The translations under genes and the position numbers were made by a program. From contig JBATUR010000030.1 of assembly GCA_049671305.1 (NCBI GenBank), forward strand, positions 1-64,000: 64,000 nt of DNA, written 5' to 3'. Position 1 is the stretch's first letter. Each line of letters starts with the position of its first letter. Below are positions 34,216 to 42,574 of the stretch, in pieces. The notes beneath the pieces are model-generated. The model was not told where the DNA came from and made no database searches. It worked only from the letters and a program-made list of their open reading frames with translations. Source of the stretch: CADCTM01 sp049671305. GTDB taxonomy: Bacteria > Cyanobacteriota > Cyanobacteriia > Cyanobacteriales > Coleofasciculaceae.

Positions 34216-35463
34216 CTAATCGGGGAATTCAGAACTAAGAGTCTCAATCATCGGCGTACCATCGGCTTTAATCCAGGCTAAATAGCTAATACGACGACGA
34301 CGCGCATAGTCCCGAATTTCTGTAGGTGTTTTTCCTCCCAAATCCATCTCTACCCGCACCAAATGTGCAGAATCTCGAAGTTTTTGGGCATAGTTAAAAG
34401 CCGCAGCTTCTGCTTGAGGTGTTTGGGCAATAACTAACCAATCACTAGCGGGTGTCTGTTGAGGTAGCTGAGGACTGGAAAGCAAAACATAATGTAAGTC
34501 TTCTATATTGAGGCAAAAACCGATACCAGGGCAGTTTTCTCCTTGAGGATGATACAATCCCAAAAGTTGGTCATAACGACCACCTTGACCTAAAATCCGT
34601 GAACCTGTGTCTTGGCTACTGACGACTTGGAAAACGATACCTGTGTAGTAGTCGATAGTTTGCACTAAACTCAGATCGAGAGTAATTTGTAGAGGATGAG
34701 CAGAACTCTGCCCTAAAAGCTCTATTAAAGATTTGAGATTATTAACAATTTTTTGTTGAGAATCATCTAATTCAAGACTAGCAACCTTTTGCAAAACATC
34801 TTCAGGGCGTCCCCGCAAATCGAAGAGAAATAAAGCTCGCTTGCGTAATTCTGGAGATAGAGGGAGTGTTTCTAGGGTAACGCGGTCGAGATTGGCGATC
34901 GCATTTCGCACTTTAGCTTGCAGTGGTTGCCCAAATATCGAAAAAAGCGATCGCGTTAAATCAGCTTCTCCCAAAATCAAATGCCACTGCTGCAAACCCA
35001 ACTGATTCAAGCAAGCTGAAAGCAACAACAGACTTTCCGCATCTGCCAAAAGCCCTACAGCACCCAATAACTCAATCCCTGACTGAAAAAACTCTAATTG
35101 GCGTCCGTGATGACCAACAGTTGGGCGTCGAAAAACATTAGCATTATAGTAAAGTCGTTGAGGCAGAGAGTTCGCCTCATCATTACTGCCTGCCAAGCGA
35201 GTTGCCATTGTACGAGCAATCGACGCCGTTAATTCTGGGCGTAACCCCAACGTCCCCTCTTGAGCATCCTGTAACTGAATCACCGTCGAGCGCTCAATTG
35301 CACCGCCTGCCATCAGCGTATCCAACCATTCCAAAGTGGAAGTGATAATGCGGTGATATCCAGAAGAGTGAAATACGTGCTGCAAGCGATCGGCAATCCA
35401 GCGCTTTTGGGCAACTTCGAGGGGCAGCAAATCCCTTGCACCCGCTGGTGATTGATGAACCAT
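34216..35463 (-). CDS. hisZ: ATP phosphoribosyltransferase regulatory subunit HisZ
   Basis: 415 residues resembling histidyl-tRNA synthetase (class II core) but without its tRNA-binding features. It starts GARDLLPLEVAQKRWI and contains LRPELTASIARTMATRL, RRPTVGHHGRQLEFFQSG, and YYTGIVFQV...ILGQGGRYDQLLG. HisZ pairs with the short HisG to form the first enzyme of histidine synthesis and confers feedback control. Its start codon overlaps the stop of the DnaJ-TPR gene by one base (TAATG), so the two are translationally coupled. Confidence 0.92.
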   Translation of the reverse strand: MVHQSPAGARDLLPLEVAQKRWIADRLQHVFHSSGYHRIITSTLEWLDTLMAGGAIERSTVIQLQDAQEGTLGLRPELTASIARTMATRLAGSNDEANSLPQRLYYNANVFRRPTVGHHGRQLEFFQSGIELLGAVGLLADAESLLLLSACLNQLGLQQWHLILGEADLTRSLFSIFGQPLQAKVRNAIANLDRVTLETLPLSPELRKRALFLFDLRGRPEDVLQKVASLELDDSQQKIVNNLKSLIELLGQSSAHPLQITLDLSLVQTIDYYTGIVFQVVSSQDTGSRILGQGGRYDQLLGLYHPQGENCPGIGFCLNIEDLHYVLLSSPQLPQQTPASDWLVIAQTPQAEAAAFNYAQKLRDSAHLVRVEMDLGGKTPTEIRDYARRRRISYLAWIKADGTPMIETLSSEFPD

Positions 35464-36455
35464 TACTTTTTCTTACCACCGAACATTTTACCAAATAAAC
35501 CACCGCCACTTGGTTTTTCAGGTGGTTTACTTGGCTCTGATTTAGGAGTAGCAGGTGGCTTTGAGCTTGTTTGTGTCAAACTATCCAAATGTTTTTTGCC
35601 TCTGAGGGCTAACTCGTCTTTAGGATTCAATTGCAAGGCTTTATTAATGTGAACCTTAGCCATTGTCGCCTGATTTTGCTTCAAATAAGCAACTCCCATT
35701 AAAGTATGAGTACGGCTATTCTTGGGATCTAATTTTAAAGCTTCGCGCAACTCCAAAACAGCCTTAGCAAAATTTTTCTTTGCCATATAGCCTTCGGCAC
35801 GACTGATATATTCTACAACCCGTGATAACCCAGAATCAGCCAATGGACTGCCCTTAGAAGTTCCCGCATTGGGGCTATTTCCGGAACCTGGTTGACCGCT
35901 AGTAGCCTTAGCAGCAGGTGCTTTTGCGGCTTGATTACCCAGAGGATGTTTCTTGTTTGCCGCCACCCCAGAACCAATTTTGCCGCCGGAGAGCATCAGA
36001 TAAACCATATTCAGTTCACTGATTTGGGCAATTCTTTCCAATACTTGGTCGAGGGACTCATACTGTTTCTTAGCAAGATTCTGCACCAAGTTTTTGTAAG
36101 AATTATCAAGATTGAGTCCTGCTTGGGAGAGTTTTTGGGCAGCATCGCTAGTGAGAGGAACACTCGATTTCTCCCCGGCAAGGCGTCTCCCCAAGTGTCC
36201 CAAATTTACGACATAATCACGATTATTTTGAGACAACTGTTCATAAGCCGGATTAACCAGCTTTGATAAAAGCTGATTTGCTAGTTTTTTGTCAGCTTCA
36301 CTTGCGCCTTTAATCGTATCAGGATGGAGGTTTCGCGCAATGCTGAGATATCGTTTTCGGACTTCTTTAACGTCCGCATTAACGGGTATACCTAAAACAG
36401 CATGATGGTCAAGGAAATCAAATTTGAAGAGTCCGCGTTCAATATTAAAAGACAT
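35463..36455 (-). CDS. J-domain protein with TPR repeats
   Basis: About 330 residues. The N-terminal J domain covers about residues 10-75 and keeps the HPD motif (LHPDTIKG) that stimulates Hsp70. A Ser/Gly/Ala-rich linker follows, then TPR units (AVLELREALKLDPKNSRTHT, TMAKVHINKALQLNPKDELA). It ends with a Pro/Lys-rich tail GGGLFGKMFGGKKK. Likely a co-chaperone that brings clients through the TPR region. ATG at 36455 is preferred over an upstream TTG. It overlaps hisZ by one base. Confidence 0.88.
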   Translation of the reverse strand: MSFNIERGLFKFDFLDHHAVLGIPVNADVKEVRKRYLSIARNLHPDTIKGASEADKKLANQLLSKLVNPAYEQLSQNNRDYVVNLGHLGRRLAGEKSSVPLTSDAAQKLSQAGLNLDNSYKNLVQNLAKKQYESLDQVLERIAQISELNMVYLMLSGGKIGSGVAANKKHPLGNQAAKAPAAKATSGQPGSGNSPNAGTSKGSPLADSGLSRVVEYISRAEGYMAKKNFAKAVLELREALKLDPKNSRTHTLMGVAYLKQNQATMAKVHINKALQLNPKDELALRGKKHLDSLTQTSSKPPATPKSEPSKPPEKPSGGGLFGKMFGGKKK

Positions 36456-36642
36456 AGGGTGCAATGCATACTCCGTGCCGAAGGAATTATCTTGTTTCTA
36501 GTATGTCTTAGGTTGTGATAGAACTGTTAAGCCTTTACTGTAGCTTGATTAATCAAGATGCGCCCAAAAGACTTTTTTACATTAGAGAACATTTCATCTA
36601 CCGTAGAAAACTGTATTGCAGCGATCAGACTAATTAATCAAA

Positions 36643-37467
36643 CTAGCCCCAAGAGGATAAGGGAGGAACCTGTAAAAGCTCTTGACTTAGTTGCTTATGT
36701 ACTTGACGATTTGTTGCCAAGATTCTGCCCGAAGCAATCACCAATGGACTACCATCGTAAGCGGTAACTTGACCCCCAGCTTCTTCGACTAGCACGATCC
36801 CCGCTGCCAAATCCCAAGGAGATAGTCCTCTTTCCCAATAGCCATCAAGTCGTCCGCAGGCAACATCAGCCAAGTCAAGGGATGCTGAACCACTACGGCG
36901 CACGCCTTGAGTTAGGTGGGTGAGGTGGCAAAACTCAGCATAGTTATTATCTTTGGTTTCGCGACGGTCATAAGCAAAGCCACTTACCAGCAAGCTTTTG
37001 CTCAATTCTGTGGTTTGAGATACTTGCAGAGGGCGTCGGTTGCGAGTTGCCCCTAAACCTTTGGCAGCACGGAACAATTCCTCACGAAAGGGATTATAAA
37101 CGACGCCAATTTGTGGTAATCCAGAAATCAAAAGCCCAATTGAAACGGCGGCAACTGGATACTGATGAGCGTAATTTGTTGTGCCATCTAGGGGATCAAT
37201 TGCCCATAAGTATTGACTATTATCACCTCCCATCTGTCCCGATTCTTCTGCCAAGATGGCATGATCGGGGACATGACGGTGTAATACTTTTAGTATTGCT
37301 GCTTCGGCATCTTTATCGGCGGCAGTTACCAAGTCACCAGGGCGACCTTTTTCTTCGATGGTTTCTAACTTACCCCAATAAGCTTGCAAGATTGCACCAG
37401 CTTCCAGTGCGGCAACGGTGGCAATATCTAGAAAGATTTGAAGCTGTTCAAGGGGTTGTTGGTTCAT
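36643..37467 (-). CDS. Inositol-monophosphatase family protein
   Basis: 274 residues. The metal- and phosphate-binding blocks are ILAEESGQ, WAIDPLDGTTNYAH and SPWDLAAGIVLVEEAGG. The family removes phosphate from inositol phosphates, histidinol phosphate or related compounds; the exact substrate is not readable. Because hisZ lies upstream in the same direction, a histidinol-phosphatase role is worth considering, but there is no direct evidence. It starts 3 bases after the stop of the nuclease gene, which points to an operon. Confidence 0.88.
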   Translation of the reverse strand: MNQQPLEQLQIFLDIATVAALEAGAILQAYWGKLETIEEKGRPGDLVTAADKDAEAAILKVLHRHVPDHAILAEESGQMGGDNSQYLWAIDPLDGTTNYAHQYPVAAVSIGLLISGLPQIGVVYNPFREELFRAAKGLGATRNRRPLQVSQTTELSKSLLVSGFAYDRRETKDNNYAEFCHLTHLTQGVRRSGSASLDLADVACGRLDGYWERGLSPWDLAAGIVLVEEAGGQVTAYDGSPLVIASGRILATNRQVHKQLSQELLQVPPLSSWG

Positions 37468-37470
37468 GAG

Positions 37471-38028
37471 TTAGGGATTGATGTTGGCGGGGAGTTGGCG
37501 AAATTCTGCAGGTGTAAGGCGCATTGGTTGGGCGGGGTTCCAGATACCGTACCCCATGATTCTGGCGTATTCTTGGGCGCGGGCAAGTCGGTAATCGTAT
37601 TTATTATTTGGTGCACGTGGTGCGGCAAGGGCATAGCCTTCTTTGACTAATTGCTCGTTTACTAATACGTCATTGCGCCAAACATAGGCGGGCCAACGAC
37701 CGGAACTGTCTTGTTCTCGTTTAAGATCGGGTTCTAGGATGGCAGGGGTGAGGACGAGTTGTTGGTCTGTGCTTTCGCTGAGAATTTGTTCCAAACGGGC
37801 TTTGGCAGCGGCTCCCCAAGGGTGCTGTTTGAGGTCTGGTGCTTCGATGCCAATGAGGCGGACGCGATCGCTTCTTGATGGTTGTCTGGTTGGATCAAAT
37901 ACTTCTATCGTATGCCCGCTGACAATGCGCTGTACTTGCACATTGATAGAATTGGGGGCACGCTTCGGCTGGCAACCGGTCAGCCACAGGCAGCAAATTA
38001 GACACCAGAGTATGGCTTTATTCTTCAT
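37471..38028 (-). CDS. Thermonuclease-like lipoprotein (SNase family)
   Basis: 185 residues. The N terminus ALLWCLICCLWLTGC-type (visible as ILWCLICCLWLTGC) is a lipobox signal, so the protein is anchored in a membrane after lipidation. The SNase core has VRLIGIEAPDLKQHPWGAAA, with catalytic-type Asp and Arg, and the late VLVNEQLVKEGYALA region. It is expected to cleave nucleic acid with a divalent metal such as Ca2+. The start overlaps the 3' end of the ferredoxin gene by 11 bases, and the phosphatase gene follows 3 bases after its stop. Confidence 0.88.
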   Translation of the reverse strand: MKNKAILWCLICCLWLTGCQPKRAPNSINVQVQRIVSGHTIEVFDPTRQPSRSDRVRLIGIEAPDLKQHPWGAAAKARLEQILSESTDQQLVLTPAILEPDLKREQDSSGRWPAYVWRNDVLVNEQLVKEGYALAAPRAPNNKYDYRLARAQEYARIMGYGIWNPAQPMRLTPAEFRQLPANINP

Positions 38029-38386
38029 CTAAGGGCAACCCAAAGCGAACTTTTCCTCTGGCAAAGTAGCGACCAAACTGAAGTTCATAGACTTCATCTT
38101 CGTCTTGACTTTCGACTTGCAAATCTGAGCGGGCATAACTGACGCATAATAAAGCATAACCTTGGTCGCGTAGTTTTTGTGAAAGACCGATCGCTTCTGG
38201 TTGATGGACTTCTCCCGATAACACGCGCACGGCACAAGTGGTACAAGCGCCATTACGGCAGGCAAAGGGAATCTTGCCGCCTTGATTTTCCACTGATTGC
38301 AGGATATAACGGTCTTCTGGCACTTGAAAGGTATGATAAGTGTCAGTTTGTCGGTCGTGAATTTTAATTTTATGGAGTTGAGTCAT
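38018..38386 (-). CDS. Plant-type [2Fe-2S] ferredoxin
   Basis: 122 residues. The cluster ligands are CRNGACTTC (C-x4-C-x2-C) and a distant C in YALLCVSYA. The conserved GKIPFACRNGAC context matches electron-transfer ferredoxins. The C-terminal part (SQDEDEVYELQFGRYFARGK) is a basic extension of about 20 residues beyond the usual end. It donates or accepts single electrons; the partner is unknown, since no reductase is adjacent. It is first in an apparent ferredoxin-nuclease-phosphatase operon. Confidence 0.9.
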   Translation of the reverse strand: MTQLHKIKIHDRQTDTYHTFQVPEDRYILQSVENQGGKIPFACRNGACTTCAVRVLSGEVHQPEAIGLSQKLRDQGYALLCVSYARSDLQVESQDEDEVYELQFGRYFARGKVRFGLPLDEE

Positions 38387-38462
38387 TAATATAGTGTATA
38401 ATCTAAGATTGTGAGCTGAATTTTTAATTTAGTTAAATTTCCGGCTCAGAATCAATATACCT

Positions 38463-38549
38463 GGAGAGATGGCCGAGTGGTTGAAGGCGCAGACCTGGAA
38501 AGTCTGTTTAGGGGTGACTTTAACGAGGGTTCGAATCCCTCTCTCTCCG
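38463..38549 (+). tRNA. trnS: tRNA-Ser (anticodon GGA)
   Basis: An 87-nt class II tRNA. The acceptor stem is GGAGAGA/TCTCTCC, the anticodon loop is CTGGAAA (anticodon GGA), and a long variable arm follows, typical of Ser. The T-arm has GGGTTCGAATCCC. It reads UCC and UCU codons. T6 follows immediately (38550-38555) and can end transcription. Confidence 0.95.
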
Positions 38550-38586
38550 TTTTTTAGTAAATGGCTCTCAGACTGAATGAGGCTAT

Positions 38587-38612
38587 AAAAACAAAGCCTG
38601 CGTAGGCAGGCT
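38587..38612 (-). terminator. Terminator of the helical/membrane module
   Basis: AGCCTGC (38595-38601) pairs with GCAGGCT (38606-38612), 4-nt loop. On the minus strand it is followed by TTGTTTTTAT, so it ends the transcript of the genes at 38649-39961. Confidence 0.75.
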
Positions 38613-38648
38613 GGGAGTTAAGAAGGGGGTTTCTGGCGTTATTTAATA

Positions 38649-39056
38649 TTAGAAAGTCCATTCATGGTCTGGATCGTCAAGGGCTGCTCTAACTAAGTTC
38701 AAGTCAGCAAGTTCTTTAAAAGGGCTGGATTTAGCAATTTCTGTGATTGAATGTAGAGCTAAAGCTAACTGATTGTTATCACCATCAGCTATTGCCATAT
38801 CTACTTTTTCAAACAGAAAGCGAAAATTATTAGCACGTTCATCAAACGAATTTTCTAGATACTTTATTACCGCGTCGCGATTTGCTTCTATCTGGGCAAT
38901 TGTTGCTTTTTCCCAAGCTTCTATTTCTCGACGATTAGTCTGCTCTTGCTCTGCAACTATCTTGTACTCTTTGTAGGCTTCAACAACAGCATATAAGTAT
39001 TGAGAAGCATCTGCACCTGCACCCAATACTTCTACAGTAACTTTCTTTGCTTTCAT
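38649..39056 (-). CDS. Small helical partner of the membrane module
   Basis: 135 residues beginning MKAKKVTVEVLGAGADASQY. It is largely alpha-helical with a charged coiled-coil-like middle (EQTNRREIEAWEKATIAQIE, DAVIKYLENSFDERANNFRF) and ends LDDPDHEWTF. I recognise no family. It begins 2 bases after the stop of the glycine-rich membrane gene, so the two are cotranscribed and probably act together. A clear terminator follows. Confidence 0.75.
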   Translation of the reverse strand: MKAKKVTVEVLGAGADASQYLYAVVEAYKEYKIVAEQEQTNRREIEAWEKATIAQIEANRDAVIKYLENSFDERANNFRFLFEKVDMAIADGDNNQLALALHSITEIAKSSPFKELADLNLVRAALDDPDHEWTF

Positions 39057-39058
39057 GT

Positions 39059-39961
39059 CTATTTACCTGGTATGTTTCGGTATTTCTCTATGATGGTTAC
39101 AGTGCCGAGGTTTAGCTTACCTTCACTGTTTAAAACAGGGGTTTTCAAAATTTCTATAATTCCCTTAATTAGAATGCCTACCTGTTGAAACTTTTCAGCA
39201 TCTCTCTCTGAATCAAAAGGTTGGGATACTAGTTCGTCAAGACCTAAAACAGCGCGAGTGTTGATAGATTTAAGCACACCTTTCAACTCAGTAATTCGTT
39301 GTTTTACCGTTTGGGAATGGTCTTTGGCAGCATTAATGTCAGCGATCGCTGTATTGACTTTGGCTTCATGCTCTTTAGCCTTTGTCATGGCTTTCTCACC
39401 TTCACTAGCCGCAAAAAAACCACCAATAGCCAAAGCTGGGAGAATCGTGATGCCGCCTAGCACAACAGCACCTACAGCCATACCGCCGCCACCTGCTGCG
39501 ATCGCTCCACCGCCAAACCATGCCAACATGGCATTAGTAGCTGCGGCTCCACTGAGGCTTGAGATAGCTGTTCCAGTGCTTGCTGCTCCTATCGAAGTCG
39601 CAACACCTACAGCACCGCCGTATCCTGCTGCTGCGGCTCCAGCAGATTTAGCGCCAGCCTTAAAATAGTTTTCTGCTCCTATAGCCGCCGCTTTGTATTC
39701 CTTAAGCTGCTGAACGGAAAATTCCATTCCTTCTAAAATCCGCTTTTCACTTTCAGAAGCTTTTCTACCAGTGCTTTCAAGGAAAGCAACAAAGCGCCCA
39801 ATGGTATCTTTGATAATATTTAGTTGGACTTTTCCATACTCTTCTGCCAACTTGTTTGTCGCTGCTTCATCTGTTTTCAACTGTTCAACAGCGCGTTCGT
39901 ATCGCTCTTGAGCAGCCTTGGCAAGTTCATTGGCTTTGTGACCTGGATAGAATGAAACCAC
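39059..39961 (-). CDS. Protein with glycine/alanine-rich membrane region flanked by helices
   Basis: 300 residues with a three-part design. Residues 1-95 are a charged helical region (AQERYERAVEQLKTDEAATN). Residues about 100-185 are very Gly/Ala-rich and hydrophobic (AAAAGYGGAVGVATSIGAAS, then AIAAGGGGMAVGAVVLGGIT), consistent with membrane-inserting hairpins. Residues 190-300 are again helical. This layout recalls helical pore-forming proteins, but that is inference and I do not recognise the family. It heads a two-gene operon with the small helical gene, and diverges from the HTH gene with 132 bases between starts. Confidence 0.75.
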   Translation of the reverse strand: MVSFYPGHKANELAKAAQERYERAVEQLKTDEAATNKLAEEYGKVQLNIIKDTIGRFVAFLESTGRKASESEKRILEGMEFSVQQLKEYKAAAIGAENYFKAGAKSAGAAAAGYGGAVGVATSIGAASTGTAISSLSGAAATNAMLAWFGGGAIAAGGGGMAVGAVVLGGITILPALAIGGFFAASEGEKAMTKAKEHEAKVNTAIADINAAKDHSQTVKQRITELKGVLKSINTRAVLGLDELVSQPFDSERDAEKFQQVGILIKGIIEILKTPVLNSEGKLNLGTVTIIEKYRNIPGK

Positions 39962-40093
39962 GAAATAACTCCTAGTTGCAGGTTAGGCTTGGATGGGCTT
40001 AAATCTAGTATTACTTAACAATTATTTAGTTAAAAACTAACCTAGACTAGGAGTTAGGCTAGTATTGTATTAGTAAATTTATACATTCCAGCT

Positions 40094-40585
40094 ATGGCAT
40101 CAGCTAACGTACAGTTTGCCCAGGCGGCAAATGACTGGGACTTAGAAACGCTGTACACAGACTTGGCATCGGCGAAGGGAAAGCGTCTGACACCAGTTGA
40201 GAAGCTACACTTGCGAGGATTGCTGTGTGGTTATAGTCCTGCTGAAATAGCTGAAAAACTAAATAAAAGTGTCAAAGGAGTTGGCGTTGACCTTTGCCAG
40301 ACGTTATATCAATATGTCAGAAATTTGGTAGATAGAGGCGAAGAAAAGATAGAAAATTGGAGAAATATTGCTGAATGGCTGGAAGAAGCAGGATACAAAA
40401 CTCAGTTGTCTACCGAATATCAATTAAGTAATGGTTTACCCTTAGATGTATCACTACAAAAAGCTAATATAAGTTTTGATAAAGATAAAAATAACATAAT
40501 AGTTGATATCAACCTGAGAATAGTTGCTGCCTCCCCTTCAGAACAAATAATTGTAGAGGACTCAAACCGTAATGGTAATAATTGA
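40094..40585 (+). CDS. Stand-alone HTH protein of the cyanobacterial ATPase-associated type
   Basis: 163 residues. The core LTPVEKLHLRGLLCGYSPAE followed by IAEKLNKSVKGVGVDL reads as a helix-turn-helix that in cyanobacteria often caps NACHT/NB-ARC-type or WD40 ATPases (family recollection). Here the ATPase and repeat parts are absent. Residues 120-163 form a separate beta-rich tail (LQKANISFDKDKNNIIVDIN). It diverges from the membrane module and could regulate it. A MITE-like element follows 45 bases later. Confidence 0.65.
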   Translation: MASANVQFAQAANDWDLETLYTDLASAKGKRLTPVEKLHLRGLLCGYSPAEIAEKLNKSVKGVGVDLCQTLYQYVRNLVDRGEEKIENWRNIAEWLEEAGYKTQLSTEYQLSNGLPLDVSLQKANISFDKDKNNIIVDINLRIVAASPSEQIIVEDSNRNGNN

Positions 40586-40630
40586 GGTGTAGGAAGAGGT
40601 AAGCTGAGATATTGCAACTTTCCCATTTAC

Positions 40631-40760
40631 CCGCCAAGGATTTAAATCCCTGGCTAATAGCGAAAGTCCTCTAAAGAGGACTAAATATTTGATTGAGCAA
40701 TAATATTCAGTCCATTTTAATGGACTTTAGCTATGAGCCGGGGGTTTTAACCCACGGCGG
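40631..40760. repeat. MITE-like inverted-repeat element
   Basis: The left arm from CCGCCAAGGATTTAAATCCC and the right arm ending in GGTTTTAACCCACGGCGG are imperfect inverted copies about 45 bases long. Each arm also contains its own small AAGTCC...GGACT palindrome. The total is about 130 bp with no ORF. Elements of this kind are widespread in cyanobacterial intergenic regions. I cannot identify target duplications by eye. Confidence 0.75.
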
Positions 40761-40828
40761 ATCATGCTGCCTATCAAGAATGCTCCTAAATGTCAATTAA
40801 TTAAATTCTAAAACAATCTCATCTCTAA

Positions 40829-42520
40829 CTATCGACTATTGTTGGTTGCCTGAGTCATCTTCCTTTGTCGGCGCAGTCTATCTATACTCAAAGCAGCAAT
40901 ACCCAAAGTAACCAGCAACATTCCAAAAATTTGCTCCGCCTGCATAGTACTTTGAATAACCACCAAGGCAAGAAGTGCAGTTAAGGAGGGTACAATTGCC
41001 CCAAGCACTGAAGCTCTCGCAGCATCAATCATTTTGATGCCAATATTATTGCAGAGAAAACTCAAAATTGTTGTGCCACCCAAGATTAAGCTACCCAACA
41101 ATAACCCAGGATATAAACTAGGAATAACATTAGGCTGCCAAGCTTCTGGTAAAGGTGCAACTAAGGCAATACTAGAAAACACTAATACGAGAACAAAATT
41201 AAGCTGTATTAAAGGCATTGGGTGGACTTTTCTGCCAGAGGTTTGTGCTAAAAGCACGTACAAAGCAAAAGCAATTGCTGAACCTACTGCGGCAGTAACA
41301 CCGACTCCAGATAACTTAACACTACCCTCAACTATAGTAAGTAAAATAAATCCTACCAACACACTAAACATTAGTAGGTTAGAAAAGCGCGTTGGGCGTA
41401 CTCCCAACATCAACCAAGTTAGGATCATGGTCAAAATAGGATATACGAAGAAAATAGCGATCGCAACTCCTGGTGCAATTGTCCCCAAGGCTAAATAAAC
41501 TAATACTTGCGACAAAAACAAAAAGAAGCCGCCGCTGATAACATTAATAAATAAAGGCAAGTCTTTTGATTGTAAAAATTGTTTAGTGTCTCGCCAAACT
41601 TCTGGGTAAAGTACTGTAATTAAACCAGCCAAACTTGGCACAACAATTAACATTCGCAACCACAAAATTAGCAACGAGTTACCCAAACTTGGCACAACTA
41701 AGCCACCCAATTCAACTAAGCCAAAAAGTGAGGATTTATTAAAAAGGATCGGAATTACAATATTTTGAAAGGCTAGCAGTAACGAAGAAGCTAAAACTAA
41801 CAAAAATCCCCAGACAACTTTCCCAGCTTTTTGAGATTTTGCTGCTGATTTTGTTTTTTGTTCGGCAACTGTTTCTACTGGTTCGGGTATTGCTGAAACC
41901 TGCTTTTCGGCTTCTCTATCTTCATATAAAGCTGTCTCAACTGGTGCAAATTGAGTCGGCTTATTTATTGAGATTTCGCTTTCTAATTCTTTCCTTAACT
42001 TACTAACAAGTGCCTCTAAAATCGCCTCTCCTTGCTCCTCCAAACTATGCATTTCACCTAGCTGTTGAGAAAGCGCACTTTGATAGCTACTCACGTCTTG
42101 TTGCAGTGTTTTAAAGGTTGTTCTTAGGGTATAATCTAAATCAGCAATGACTCGGTTAGCACTTTCGTTATAATCATTTGCTGTAACTGGATATTGAGAA
42201 TTAGCACGTCTATGGCGGCTTCTTCTACCACCTTGAGAAAGTTTAGATCTAATAACTTTTTGCAGTTGATTAGCTAAATCTGGAGCAATTTGTTGAACTA
42301 ATTCTTGTTGTTGAAAAATTTGTTGTTGACGCTGAGATTTGAGCTTGTCAATGTCATCTCTGAGGTAAGTTTTTTCTCGTTGTAAGCGCTCAATATCCTG
42401 AGATAGTTGAGCTAAAAGATTTTGCCGCAGGTTTTGAATATCTTGAGTCATTGCTCTCAAAACTTCTGCTGCTTCTAAATTATTTGCTCTACTATCTTCG
42501 GGTTGATCCAGTTGCGTCAT
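40829..42520 (-). CDS. EamA/DMT-family transporter with N-terminal coiled-coil region
   Basis: 563 residues. Residues 1-230 are soluble and mostly helical, with a coiled coil (LAQLSQDIERLQREKTYLRD) and a basic Arg/Ser stretch (GGRRSRHRRANSQ). From about 235 the protein has ten hydrophobic segments in two EamA halves (VWGFLLVLASSLLLAFQNIV, then VAIAIFFVYPILTMILTWLM; AFALYVLLAQTSG, then VLGAIVPSLTALLALVVI). DMT proteins move small metabolites or act as efflux pumps; the substrate is unknown. The long cytoplasmic head is unusual for the family. It is followed on the same strand by no close gene. Confidence 0.85.
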   Translation of the reverse strand: MTQLDQPEDSRANNLEAAEVLRAMTQDIQNLRQNLLAQLSQDIERLQREKTYLRDDIDKLKSQRQQQIFQQQELVQQIAPDLANQLQKVIRSKLSQGGRRSRHRRANSQYPVTANDYNESANRVIADLDYTLRTTFKTLQQDVSSYQSALSQQLGEMHSLEEQGEAILEALVSKLRKELESEISINKPTQFAPVETALYEDREAEKQVSAIPEPVETVAEQKTKSAAKSQKAGKVVWGFLLVLASSLLLAFQNIVIPILFNKSSLFGLVELGGLVVPSLGNSLLILWLRMLIVVPSLAGLITVLYPEVWRDTKQFLQSKDLPLFINVISGGFFLFLSQVLVYLALGTIAPGVAIAIFFVYPILTMILTWLMLGVRPTRFSNLLMFSVLVGFILLTIVEGSVKLSGVGVTAAVGSAIAFALYVLLAQTSGRKVHPMPLIQLNFVLVLVFSSIALVAPLPEAWQPNVIPSLYPGLLLGSLILGGTTILSFLCNNIGIKMIDAARASVLGAIVPSLTALLALVVIQSTMQAEQIFGMLLVTLGIAALSIDRLRRQRKMTQATNNSR

Positions 42521-42574
42521 TTATGTTGATCTCAATTGAAAAAATCGCAATCCAGTTTTTACAGCAAGATTTTA

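Noticed and set aside
39258..39668. A 136-residue frame antisense to the Gly-rich membrane gene
   Set aside because: It mirrors the low-complexity Ala/Gly codons of the real gene and has Pro/Ala runs; no family resemblance.
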